Origin: Pseudomonas trivialis
Lineage (GTDB): Bacteria; Pseudomonadota; Gammaproteobacteria; Pseudomonadales; Pseudomonadaceae
Assembly: GCF_001439805.1 (NCBI RefSeq)
Contig: NZ_JYLK01000001.1
Span: 124,001 to 188,000, forward strand
Length of the DNA stretch: 64,000 bases
Direction: 5' to 3'
Position 1 is the first letter of the stretch, and each line of letters starts with the position of its first letter. Below the pieces are notes generated by a model. It was not told the DNA's origin and searched no databases. It saw only the letters and a list, made by a program, of their open reading frames with translations. The position numbers and the translations under genes are program-made. Positions 10,384 through 18,968 of the stretch are shown in pieces.

Positions 10384-12413
10384 TCACTGGTTCTAAGCTG
10401 AGAGCACCTGAAGGATTCAAAGGGCTGACGAAGGATGTCGAATACTATTTCCTTGCAGGTGACGGCAGGGCAAACAGGGCACGCCTTGTATTTTTTGATG
10501 AAGAGGGCACCACTGCGAGTTTGCTAACGCTTTCCCGGCCTGAATTTGATCTGGCCCTGACCAATGGTGATCTTGTGGAATGCGGTAGTGACGCCACACC
10601 TCCTTGGTTAATGGCCATCCGGGGCATTTCAGTGGATCAATTGGAAAAAGATCGGGTAAGGGCAACGAAAAGCTACGATGAGATGGTTAACAAGCGTTAC
10701 CTCGCCATAGCGGAGTTGGTAGATCATGCTGAAGAGATCCTCTCGAACGACAATCCCGAATCGATCATCAACGCTCATGCTGCCAATCAGTCACCTTCTC
10801 AGAATGCAGCCCGGTTGAGGTTTTGGTTTTTTAGCTATCTAGTGTTCGGCCGCTCGAAGTGGGCGCTTATGCCCAAGTTCGACCGCTGCGGTAGAGGCAA
10901 AAGGGAACAGAACGCAGACGGGCAAATGTTGGGAAGGCCGCCAAAGTCAGGACGCAAATCCCGATCCCCTGCTACGGCCGAAATGCAGGCTTCTATCCTG
11001 GACGGGTTCATCAAATACAACGATAAAACTAAATCTGACGCTGAAATCTTTGGTGCAGTGCTGGTCGGTGAATTCGGTTGTGTTCCTTTTACAACATCGA
11101 CAGGAAATAAGAAGTTCTATCATCCCGAAGGTAAGCCTTTCCCCACAAAAGGACAGTACGATTACTACCTTGGTCAGGCGATAAGTACGAAGGCGTATAG
11201 GAAAGCACGTAGAGGTACCAGTGGGGCTCGAGCTAAGTCCGGGTTTGTTGGGAGCTTTTCCCATGACTTGGTCAATGTAAACCAAGTTGTTGAGTTTGAC
11301 GGCTACAACCCCAAAGGCAAGATATCTGGCTTGCTCGAAGGATCCGCTATGGATTCGGCCTGTATAGTTCGAGGGGTGTGTGGCCAGTCTGGTGCCGTCG
11401 TCGCCTTGGGTTTCTCCGAAAACAAAGAAACCATGGAAGCTTACCGCATGGCCCTGTTCTCGATGGCCATAAGCAAGGTCAAATTTGCGTCGTTGTTCGG
11501 CCTGACTATCAGAAAAGAAGACTGGCCTACTTACGGTCTGCCGCAAAACATCGTCTTCGACCGTGGGCCAGGCTCTACCATGGGCGTACCGACTCGTTCA
11601 GAAGCAGTGGCCCGTGACGAAATGATGAGTTGGTTATCCAGACTTGAGCTGACTCCTACCCACTCGGGTCAGTCGAAGGCCACGGTTGAATCGTCACATC
11701 CTCGGACTAAGTCCGACAATGATCAGCCAACACACTTTCATAGCTCGCTCAACTTTGTGGAGATATGCAAGCGGCATATTCTACAAGCTATTTACGATAA
11801 CCATGCTTCAGATGCTGAAGGGAAGATGACACCTGAGATGCTAGATGTGGGCTTCAGCCCCACCCCACATAACATTTACAAGTTCTACAGTGATCTTGGT
11901 TACGATTCCGGCACGGAGGTAACTTTTGACTACGCCGTGAGAGAATTCCTGACACCTCATCCGGCGCACATCAAAAGGAGTGGGGTTTATTTTTATGGTC
12001 GTAAGTACAATTCATCGAAGCTGATTGATACCTCGGTTTTTGACCGCATTGCGCTCAATGGCCAGATACCGGTCACAGCTTATGTGATGACCATGTGTGT
12101 TAGACATATCTGGATCGAATTAGAAGGCGTTTTGTACGAGTTGGACTTTGTAAAGCCGGCGAGCGTCCATCCCAGCAGCGTCGACATTTCGCTGTCGGAT
12201 CTTCAGGTGCTCAATGAGAATCGGCTGCGTGGCAATGCGCAGCTTCGTGAAGAGCAGCCCGCAATCCTTCAGGATCGCAATGCCCAATTTCTTCACGCTA
12301 CAGGCAAAGCCTGGGACAGTGGTACCCGCAAGCTTGGGCGTCCTGCGAAGGGAGGAGCGTCTGAACGTGATGCCGCCGACCAGAAGCGGTTGATGGGGAA
12401 AGGCAATGACTAA
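10380..12413 (+). CDS. tnsB: Tn7-like DDE transposase TnsB
   Basis: 677 residues. This is the catalytic transposase that binds the repeated end sites and cuts and joins the 3' ends. The retroviral-integrase-like core shows D307 in VVEFDGYN, D394 in NIVFDRGPG and E437 in KATVESSH, the DDE triad with usual spacing. N-terminal DNA-binding segments precede it (GRPPKSGRKSRSP linker) and a beta-barrel region with the TnsC-interacting tail follows. It overlaps tnsA by 4 nt and tnsC by 8 nt, so tnsABC is one translational unit. Confidence 0.93.
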   Translation: MITGSKLRAPEGFKGLTKDVEYYFLAGDGRANRARLVFFDEEGTTASLLTLSRPEFDLALTNGDLVECGSDATPPWLMAIRGISVDQLEKDRVRATKSYDEMVNKRYLAIAELVDHAEEILSNDNPESIINAHAANQSPSQNAARLRFWFFSYLVFGRSKWALMPKFDRCGRGKREQNADGQMLGRPPKSGRKSRSPATAEMQASILDGFIKYNDKTKSDAEIFGAVLVGEFGCVPFTTSTGNKKFYHPEGKPFPTKGQYDYYLGQAISTKAYRKARRGTSGARAKSGFVGSFSHDLVNVNQVVEFDGYNPKGKISGLLEGSAMDSACIVRGVCGQSGAVVALGFSENKETMEAYRMALFSMAISKVKFASLFGLTIRKEDWPTYGLPQNIVFDRGPGSTMGVPTRSEAVARDEMMSWLSRLELTPTHSGQSKATVESSHPRTKSDNDQPTHFHSSLNFVEICKRHILQAIYDNHASDAEGKMTPEMLDVGFSPTPHNIYKFYSDLGYDSGTEVTFDYAVREFLTPHPAHIKRSGVYFYGRKYNSSKLIDTSVFDRIALNGQIPVTAYVMTMCVRHIWIELEGVLYELDFVKPASVHPSSVDISLSDLQVLNENRLRGNAQLREEQPAILQDRNAQFLHATGKAWDSGTRKLGRPAKGGASERDAADQKRLMGKGND

Positions 12414-13758
12414 CATCTTTTCTGCGCGCTTTGACGGGCTGGACACGCTGGCTGATATCCGGAGTTTGATTACAGTGCAACCTGATCCGGTGACCGGGCT
12501 TGAAGAGTTGAGTCCTGGATTGGCCGCTGAGCGTTTGTCAGAGGTACTGAAGACGATTTTCCTTCCCAACCAGTTTTCTTTGGACTTCATCAAAGACAGC
12601 GTTGATCGTGCGCGCAGCTTTTCGGCTGAGAGTTTCTCCACGGACCAGCAATATCAGCGTCGGCTGTATCACCCCCCTGAGAACGAGGCCTTTCCTATCT
12701 GCCTCACCGGCCTTGCAGGGGTTGGGAAGAGCCAAACTATCAGTGCGCTGATGAAGGTGATGCCTGGACCTGCACCATATGCATCCGCTCATTACCACGA
12801 ACCTCATATATTAATCTCGTACTGGTACGCCAGCGCGAGGGGTAAAGCTGGCGGCAGACAGCTGTTGGAAGACTTCCTCGGTGGCGACGCGACAGGAGTT
12901 AGAGCGAATACATCAAAGCTACTGACGGAGTGCCGGCGTAGGGTTAATCGTGATGGTGTATCACTAATGATGCTCGAAGAGATGCAGCATCAGAGCACTG
13001 GCCAAGGGGGGGCCCGCGTTACGGATATTCTCCTCACCATGGCCGGGCTTGGGGTTCCGATGATCTATGTAGCCAACTACAGCCTGGGTCACAAATTGCT
13101 GACAAGGAACAGTGAGGACAAGCAACGGCTTCTCTCTGAACCCCGTGTGATGCTACCGGACCATCCTGACTCGAAGGCCTGGAAGGAGTATGTTCTAGAA
13201 TGCATACGCGTGAGCGGGGGGCGCGTATCTGCAGATCCCTGTGCCCTGGTACATGAGCTGTATCGCTGGACGTTCGGTATAAAGCGTCTGGCGGTTCAAC
13301 TGATCAAGGTGGCGTATCTTGAGGCCCGTGCAGCCCGTCGCCATACGATTACTTTGGAGGACGTCAACAAGGCATACCTTTCAGCCGCTTACTCCAGCAG
13401 TAGGGACGACGTCGAGGAGCTAATTCGCCTCAGCGTTCATAAGAGCAAAACCGGGGGCAGGCCTGACCTTCGTTGCCCGTTCCCGGTGCCGATGCCATCA
13501 AACGTCTTGAGCTTTGCCAAGGACGATCGTGCTTTACGGGTGAGCGAGAAGATTTTTGTTTCATCCCTTACAGCCGAGGAGCGCAAGACTTTCGAGCTGC
13601 TCCATCCACCGGGTTCACCGTCCAATCTCCCTTCGAAGCCCAAGCGAGAGAAGAAACCAGCATTGCCCGCCCAAACTCGAGAAGGCTTAGAGGATGCGTA
13701 CAGCCGATTGCTATCAGAGTCCAAAGGGCCACCTAAGCCCAGAGGCCCTACAAAGTAA
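12406..13758 (+). CDS. tnsC: AAA+ transposition regulator TnsC
   Basis: 450 residues. TnsC is the ATP-dependent switch that links the target selector (TnsD/TniQ) to the TnsA-TnsB transposase and gives target immunity. Walker A is GLAGVGKS (102-109), Walker B is SLMMLEEMQH (about 186-195), and sensor-like NYS follows in YVANYSLGH. The C-terminal tail is basic and proline-rich (PSKPKREKKPALP), typical of the TnsA-binding region. Last gene of the tnsABC operon; the next gene converges on it. Confidence 0.92.
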   Translation: MTNIFSARFDGLDTLADIRSLITVQPDPVTGLEELSPGLAAERLSEVLKTIFLPNQFSLDFIKDSVDRARSFSAESFSTDQQYQRRLYHPPENEAFPICLTGLAGVGKSQTISALMKVMPGPAPYASAHYHEPHILISYWYASARGKAGGRQLLEDFLGGDATGVRANTSKLLTECRRRVNRDGVSLMMLEEMQHQSTGQGGARVTDILLTMAGLGVPMIYVANYSLGHKLLTRNSEDKQRLLSEPRVMLPDHPDSKAWKEYVLECIRVSGGRVSADPCALVHELYRWTFGIKRLAVQLIKVAYLEARAARRHTITLEDVNKAYLSAAYSSSRDDVEELIRLSVHKSKTGGRPDLRCPFPVPMPSNVLSFAKDDRALRVSEKIFVSSLTAEERKTFELLHPPGSPSNLPSKPKREKKPALPAQTREGLEDAYSRLLSESKGPPKPRGPTK

Positions 13759-13803
13759 GCGCTACGAAAGCGGTCCCATTGTCCTCCCAAGACATTGTCA
13801 GTC

Positions 13804-14565
13804 CTATGAAGAGGGTGTGGCCAGCAACAGCGCAGGCAACACTTGCTCGGCCGAACCCATGAGCATCAGCTCGTTTGGAGCCCCTAGGCAAACGTCTGCA
13901 ATGTTTACGTGGATGACCGTCGCGCCAGATGTCGACGCGATTTCAGGTATATCCGCCGCAGGCCTGACGATTCCTGAGGTCCCGACGGAGATCAGAACGT
14001 CGCAACTTTTGACGTCAGCCAATGCTGCTTTCCAACATCCTGAAGGCAGATCCTCTCCAAACCACACAACTCCGGGTCGGAGTTTCCCATTGCACCGGGT
14101 ACACCGTGGAGGCTCTACCCATTGTCCTTCTGCAGAAACCTGGAGTTGTTCAGTTGTGAGTTCAGCCGGACGCTTGCAGGCAAAGCAGATCGGATTGATC
14201 AAGCTGCCGTGCAAATGCACAACGTTTTGAGATCCCGCGCGCTTGTGCAGGTCATCAATATTCTGAGTGATAACTGAAACCTGTATGCCGGTGCTCGCCA
14301 GTCGGCTAATCGAAAGATGAGCGGCGTTTGGTTGGGCTTGGCCAGCTTGGGAACGCCGCCAGAGGTACCATCCCCAGACCAGTTGAGGGTTCTCTCGAAA
14401 AGCCCGTGCTGTTTCCAACTTTTCAGGGGCATGCTTCTCCCAAAAGCCTGTGAGCTTGTCGCGAAATGTTGGAATCCCACTTGCAGCAGAGACGCCGGCG
14501 CCGGTGAAAAACACGACTTTTCGAGCAGCAGCCAGGGCTCCGATAGCTCTATCCCAATCGTTCAT
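13804..14565 (-). CDS. Sir2-family NAD-dependent protein deacylase
   Basis: 253 residues, the size of single-domain bacterial sirtuins. Motifs: GAGVSAASGIPTFR (NAD binding), TQNIDDLHKRAG, catalytic His in VVHLHGS, zinc fingers CFAC and CTRC, and the GTS..VRPAA ribose-binding region. It removes acyl groups from lysines with NAD. It is the first cargo gene after tnsC, facing it, and overlaps the preceding small gene (ATGA), so they form a two-gene operon. Chromosomal CobB-like housekeeping is possible, but Sir2 proteins also act in phage defence; a defence role is inference from location only. Confidence 0.88.
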   Translation of the reverse strand: MNDWDRAIGALAAARKVVFFTGAGVSAASGIPTFRDKLTGFWEKHAPEKLETARAFRENPQLVWGWYLWRRSQAGQAQPNAAHLSISRLASTGIQVSVITQNIDDLHKRAGSQNVVHLHGSLINPICFACKRPAELTTEQLQVSAEGQWVEPPRCTRCNGKLRPGVVWFGEDLPSGCWKAALADVKSCDVLISVGTSGIVRPAADIPEIASTSGATVIHVNIADVCLGAPNELMLMGSAEQVLPALLLATPSS

Positions 14566-14837
14566 CTGGGGACTTTCGCGTCTGTAGCGTAAGTGACCGG
14601 GGAGTGATAGCTGCTTTCGGTAGAAGAGCTGAAAACCGGACCCATTGGGGACACGTCAGGATCTGACGCTTCTTCGATCCGACCCGCCAGCAGCATCTGA
14701 AACGGATTTGGATAGTGGCGCAGGAGAAATTTGGCGTCACGGCGTATCCGTTCGGGCAAAGATGAATCTTGGGATAGCTCGAGCAGAAATTCCCCCGTTT
14801 GGATGACTGCTTGGGTGCGTTCATTCGGCATGGTCAT
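14562..14837 (-). CDS. Small BPSL0761-like protein upstream of Sir2
   Basis: 91 residues from ATG 14837 (MTMPNERTQAVIQTGEFLLEL), chosen over an upstream GTG at 14999 because family members begin with the MTMP..ERT motif. The segment LPERIRRDAKFLLRHYP is highly conserved in this small family, often seen next to mobile or accessory genes; no function is known to me. The C-terminal third is polar and diverged. It overlaps the sir2 start by 4 nt. Confidence 0.7.
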   Translation of the reverse strand: MTMPNERTQAVIQTGEFLLELSQDSSLPERIRRDAKFLLRHYPNPFQMLLAGRIEEASDPDVSPMGPVFSSSTESSYHSPVTYATDAKVPR

Positions 14838-15150
14838 TTTGAGGCCCTCAAAGTCATCACTCAGTAATACTTGGGTACTCAATCTCGGCAGTTGCGTCAT
14901 TGCACAGACTTGACCGCTCGTTTGCATTCGATTTTGAGCTGCAAGTCCAAGAGTTATCGTGGTGCTGTAGATGGAGGATTTGGGAAAGCGTGAAGCCACA
15001 TCGTCACAATTGCACTGTACGGAGCTTTAACGGCATTCTCAAGACTCCCCGTGGCACGCGGCCTCTTGCGTTGTTCAGTGCGCAGGGTACGACTTGCGAA
15101 TGGAGTTGCTCACTCGACCGTTTCTGGTTGCTCAGGCATGCGGCCCTATC

Positions 15151-15483
15151 CTAGCTAGCCTGGGTGCTGGACACCTTCGCCTCGGTATAGATGCGGTTAG
15201 CTCGGGAAGCTTTCCCAGTGGTCGAGTGAATCAGCGAGCCTTGCAGACGCTGGAACCCGGGGGGCGAAATCGCTAATGGAATAAATGCAGGTTGCAGCGC
15301 TGTGCTTTTCTGCGATTGCGGCCGAATCCATTTGTGGACGAGGTTATGGCTGAGTGCGATGCTGGCAATCGAAGCACCAGGCTGGGCACACTCTTGAATG
15401 ACTTGGGCTCTGAAGGACTTGGAGTAGGAACGGCGTGTTGGTTGCACGAAATACCCGCTTAAAAGGCTAGAACTGGTGTCCAC
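15151..15483 (-). pseudogene. Remnant of an IS66-family tnpA
   Basis: The reading frame contains RRSYSKSFRAQVIQECAQPG and ASIASIALSHN, closely like the intact IS66 tnpA at 30302-30625 (SSYSKSFKTQVVQECLQPGV, SIASVALRHSINANLVRKWI). About two residues are lost around LVHKWI and the C-terminal third no longer matches. tnpB and tnpC are absent, so this is a fragment of an older insertion. Confidence 0.7.
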
Positions 15484-15501
15484 TTAATTTAAGTGAACAC
15501 C
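15475..15501. repeat. Palindrome at an IS scar
   Basis: GGTGTCCACTTA-ATT-TAAGTGAACACC, 11 of 12 stem pairs matching. A related GGTGTCCAC...TAAGTGGA occurs upstream of the intact IS66 tnpA at about 30649, so this is probably the leader of the decayed IS66 copy. Confidence 0.55.
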
Positions 15502-15527
15502 ATGTCTTGGCTTTTCGGGGCTGGGTA

Positions 15528-15629
15528 GATGACTTGGCCGGACGCATATACCGTATCGTTCACAAGTCCCACATCATCGAACTGAAAGGCGAATCAATGC
15601 GAAGAATCAAAATTCGCAAACGGCCGTAA
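15528..15629 (+). pseudogene. C-terminal remnant of an IS21-type IstB ATPase
   Basis: A short frame ending in TAA at 15627-15629 encodes DDLAGRIYRIVHKSHIIELK followed by GESMRRIKIRKRP, which resembles the tail of IstB helper ATPases (..RLVHNAHRIELKGESMR..). Nothing of the AAA core remains upstream; the preceding bases belong to the IS66 scar, so one insertion has replaced the other. Confidence 0.5.
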
Positions 15630-16096
15630 GAGCATCTGACGCTTATCCAGGTGGGGAATACGAATGCAATTGGTCAAGTTGAATGCAAGCAGGTGGTCAA
15701 ATACAACTAAATCAGATTTTTTAAGTAATTTTTCCTTAACGGAATTAAGTTTTTTGCTATGCTCCTTGGATCATCCTACCTAATCAGATCTGTGGGTTGA
15801 AACCGTAATAAATCCCAGTCCCGCTGCTAGCCCCTATTGGAGTTCAACAGTCCAGAGGTGATCCAGGTGGGTTGTGTAGATGCGGCTTAGTTTCTGGATG
15901 CTTCATACCCCAGGCTGGCGTTACGGGAATACGTCCAAGGTGTACCGTACCTCGGCCTCATTTTTCGTTGAAATGATCCATCAAAGATTTATGAGGCGCG
16001 GCGGCTGTATGTTGGCGAAAATATCAGGTGTGTATTCTTCTGGTTTGCGCCACTGACAAAGCCAGTGGCGTAAGCCAGCCTATTAATTATCTGACG
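15630..16096. other. Gene-free AT-rich stretch
   Basis: About 470 bp with no frame I can support. The first part has long T and A runs (TTTTTTAAGTAATTTTTCC near 15717-15735), unlike the flanks. I see no further IS ends or hairpins here. Confidence 0.5.
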
Positions 16097-16477
16097 TTAC
16101 GGCTTGGCAACGTGCCAGACTTGGTTGACGCCGTCACCGGTTGTATCCCCTGGCTTGGTATCTTTGACCCAGCTGTAAAGTGGCATGCCTTTGTATGCCC
16201 ATTGTTTTGTGCCATCGTCTCGAGTGACGACAGAGTAATCATGACCCGCTTTCGCGTCTGCGGATACCGGTAAAGGTGGCCAGTTTGAAGCGCATGGCCC
16301 ATTGCAGACCGACTTGCCCGAGGTGTCCTTACCGAAGGTATAAAGAGTCATACCTTTCGCGTCTACGAGTACTTTTCCCTTGTCCGTTTCAGCAAGCTTG
16401 ACTGGCGCATCGGCGAGCGCCAAACCCGACATGCAGTTGGCGGCAACAGCGACGGTGAGAATCATCTTTTTGAACAT
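16097..16477 (-). CDS. Secreted Y-x4-D repeat protein (COG4315 type)
   Basis: 126 residues with a signal peptide (MFKKMILTVAVAANCMSGLALA). Two copies of the family motif are present: LYTFGKDTSGKSVCNGPCA and LYSWVKDTKPGDTTGDG, with the usual C..PC.S.WPP segment after the first. Proteins of this family are periplasmic or lipoprotein-like; their function is unknown, though they often lie beside metal or oxidant stress genes. It has AAGGAAAT before the ATG. Confidence 0.85.
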   Translation of the reverse strand: MFKKMILTVAVAANCMSGLALADAPVKLAETDKGKVLVDAKGMTLYTFGKDTSGKSVCNGPCASNWPPLPVSADAKAGHDYSVVTRDDGTKQWAYKGMPLYSWVKDTKPGDTTGDGVNQVWHVAKP

Positions 16478-16804
16478 ATGTATTTCCTTTGGTCATTTTT
16501 AATTTTTAGAAGACCCACCTGCTTTTGAAACGGCAAGCGATCAGACAATAGACGAGCCACAAACAGGTTAATTCGATTCCGTAGAAAAAACGTCCCGATA
16601 TCATTTTTTGCTGGAATGCTGGGCTCCCCCCCCCCCGACCCTGTGCCTTCCTCAATTGAGCAAAGCGACGCTCACGGTCAAGCATCATTGGCTCATCTCA
16701 ATGAGCGACGGCGATCCATCATCCAGGACTCATCATTTTCACTCATTATTATTCACTTGGTCGTGGAGTATCAGCAGGCCCCCATGAAGGCCTGCGCTGT
16801 TCAA

Positions 16805-17797
16805 TCAGTCGGCCTTGAGCGTCGACACCACCTTGTTGCTGGCGAGATTGACTGTGGAGATACTCAAGTCCTCATTGAGGACATACGCCTTCGACTTGTC
16901 TTTGGTGAAGACAATGGCCTGGCGGGGTGCCTTCAAACCGGTCACAGTGGTGGTCACTTTCAGCGTTTTGGTGTCGATCACTGAAAGGCTGTTGTCACCG
17001 AGGTTACCCGAGTAGACGTGCAGCCCGTCTGGAGTGAGGGCTGCGCCGTAGGGGTCTTTGCCAACCATGACGGTGGTTGTGATGGCGCGTTTTTGAGTGT
17101 CGACAACTGCGATGCTGTTACTGCCGCTGTTAGCCGCGTACAGCGTATTGCCGTCCGCCGATATGGAGATGGCGCGCAACTTGTTGAAGCCAGTGATCTC
17201 ACCTTCAATCGTATTGGTCTTGCTGTCGACCAAGGTAATTTTGTCCCCAAGAAAGTTGGTGACATAGACGGTTTTGCCGTCAGGGCTTACTCGGATGCCC
17301 TGGCGCGGTTGGGAGAAGCCAGGTACCACAGCTACTGGCCGCTGGTGATCAAGGTCAATGACCGACAGCGTGCTGGCCGCTTCATTGTTGACGTAGAGCA
17401 GGCTTCCGTCCTTGCTGAGTGTGGTACCAAAAGCACCTGCACCCAACGGAATATCTGCGATCACTTTTAAAGTCTTGGTGTCAATCTTGCGCACGACCCC
17501 CAAACTGCTGTCGGAGAGGTAGAACACATCGCCAGTTGGCGAAAACACAATATTTCGCGGCGTGACGTAGCCGGTGAGAACCTGGCGAACCTTACCGGTT
17601 TTCAAATCATAAACCACTACATCTGGACGCTGACTGTAAGAGACCACCGCCGTCGTTTCATCAGGGCTGACGGCCAGCGAGTTGTTGTGAATATCGCCGT
17701 CAAACGTCCAGCGATCTTGCGCGGCCCACGCGCTCATCGATGCGGCCAACGCAACACCCAACGTCAGGGCTGTGACGGTTTTCTTTATCACATTCAT
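16805..17797 (-). CDS. Periplasmic YncE-like seven-bladed beta-propeller
   Basis: 330 residues from ATG 17797, preceded by GAGGAAACTCTG; the longer frame to 17860 has no ribosome site. A signal peptide (VIKKTVTALTLGVALAASMSAWA) leads into repeated blades of the form ..SPDG..VYV.N...D.I..VD..T (for example VSPDGKTVYVTNFLGDKITL, ISADGNTLYAANSGSNSIAV). This matches the YVTN/YncE propeller family. Role unknown; a carrier or sensor function in the periplasm is possible. Confidence 0.85.
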   Translation of the reverse strand: MNVIKKTVTALTLGVALAASMSAWAAQDRWTFDGDIHNNSLAVSPDETTAVVSYSQRPDVVVYDLKTGKVRQVLTGYVTPRNIVFSPTGDVFYLSDSSLGVVRKIDTKTLKVIADIPLGAGAFGTTLSKDGSLLYVNNEAASTLSVIDLDHQRPVAVVPGFSQPRQGIRVSPDGKTVYVTNFLGDKITLVDSKTNTIEGEITGFNKLRAISISADGNTLYAANSGSNSIAVVDTQKRAITTTVMVGKDPYGAALTPDGLHVYSGNLGDNSLSVIDTKTLKVTTTVTGLKAPRQAIVFTKDKSKAYVLNEDLSISTVNLASNKVVSTLKAD

Positions 17798-17954
17798 CAG
17801 AGTTTCCTCATAGGGTAAGCAAGGCATCCAGTCGCGCCTTGGCATATACAACTCGTTCATCGCTGCAAGGCAATGAGTTGACTTTATGCGTCGTTGATAA
17901 ATTCCGCAAACAACTTGTTTTGGTAGCTCTTACCTGTTTTATAAATAGGTCTAG

Positions 17955-18851
17955 CTATTCCTGGCTCACGAATTGACTGCAGTTTTCCCAGAATCGCTCA
18001 AGCCCAGGCGAGATGTATTTGTCCCGGTGGCGGATCAGAAAAAAACGTCGGGTCAGTGCAGGCAACGCGTGCGGCAGTTCAACCAGAACTTCAGAGGCCA
18101 GTAGATCCCGAACGACCCAGCGGGACAGGCAACTGATGCCGATGCCTTGTGCGAGGGTATGCTTGATGGCCTCCGAACTGCCGATCTGGCGCGTTTCGGC
18201 GAGATCGTGCAAATGACGCAGCAGCAATTGTTCGACTTCTTCACGGGTACCAGAACCTGGCTCGCGCAGTAGCCATTCAGCGGTACGAAGATCATCAAGT
18301 GTGACCTGCTGCTTTAGTGCCAAGGGGTGCCGTTGGCCTGCGACAATAAGCAACTCATCAATAAGCCAAGGCTCGGCACTGAGTTCGGGCAGGTGGCAAG
18401 GCCCCTCGATCAGGCCCATATCAATCTCGAAATCAGCGACTCTTCTTGCGATAGCCATGCTGTTGGCCATGTCGACATCGACCCTCAAATGTGGTGTTGA
18501 TTGACGTAGCTCACCGAGAATTAATGGCAGAACATAATTGCCTATCGTGGTACTGCATCCTACCCGCAAGCGTGTCTTCAGCCCGGCATGGCCGGGTAAG
18601 AAACTGGCCTCTATCTGTTGTGCATTCTCAAGCATCCTTCTGGCTTGAGGCAGTAAGGCATGGCCGTTATCGTTCAGCACTAAACGCTTGCCTACACGGT
18701 CGAACAGCCTGGTATCCAAGGCGCTTTCCAACTCGTTCAGTGCGGCGCTGGTTGCAGATTGGGACAGTGATACCGAAATGGCGGCGCTGGTGGTGCTACC
18801 GTGCTGCGCGACGGCGCAGAAAATTTGTAGCTGGCGTAGGCTTAGCTTCAA
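17955..18851 (-). CDS. LysR-family transcriptional regulator
   Basis: 298 residues. N-terminal winged helix-turn-helix (LRQLQIFCAVAQHGSTTSAA, then LSQSATSAALNELE) and a C-terminal effector domain (RVGCSTTIGNYVLPLIL, ISCLSRWVV). Divergent from the TDT transporter at 18969 with 117 bp between, so it most likely controls that gene; LysR proteins usually do so with a small-molecule signal. It resembles the CysB/CbbR/YeiE-like branch. Confidence 0.9.
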   Translation of the reverse strand: MKLSLRQLQIFCAVAQHGSTTSAAISVSLSQSATSAALNELESALDTRLFDRVGKRLVLNDNGHALLPQARRMLENAQQIEASFLPGHAGLKTRLRVGCSTTIGNYVLPLILGELRQSTPHLRVDVDMANSMAIARRVADFEIDMGLIEGPCHLPELSAEPWLIDELLIVAGQRHPLALKQQVTLDDLRTAEWLLREPGSGTREEVEQLLLRHLHDLAETRQIGSSEAIKHTLAQGIGISCLSRWVVRDLLASEVLVELPHALPALTRRFFLIRHRDKYISPGLERFWENCSQFVSQE

Positions 18852-18968
18852 GTAATCTACCTTCTTAATAGGTAATATAAACCTATACTATCCGTTTTTA
18901 CCGCTATGCCCATCAAGCTATACTTCAACCATGTCATATTGAAGGCACACTGAAGCGGGAGCGCGAAA

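Noticed and set aside
16506..16688. 60-residue minus-strand frame with a hydrophobic segment
   Set aside because: Contains the 11-C tract, has no family match or clear ribosome site; reported only as a tract.
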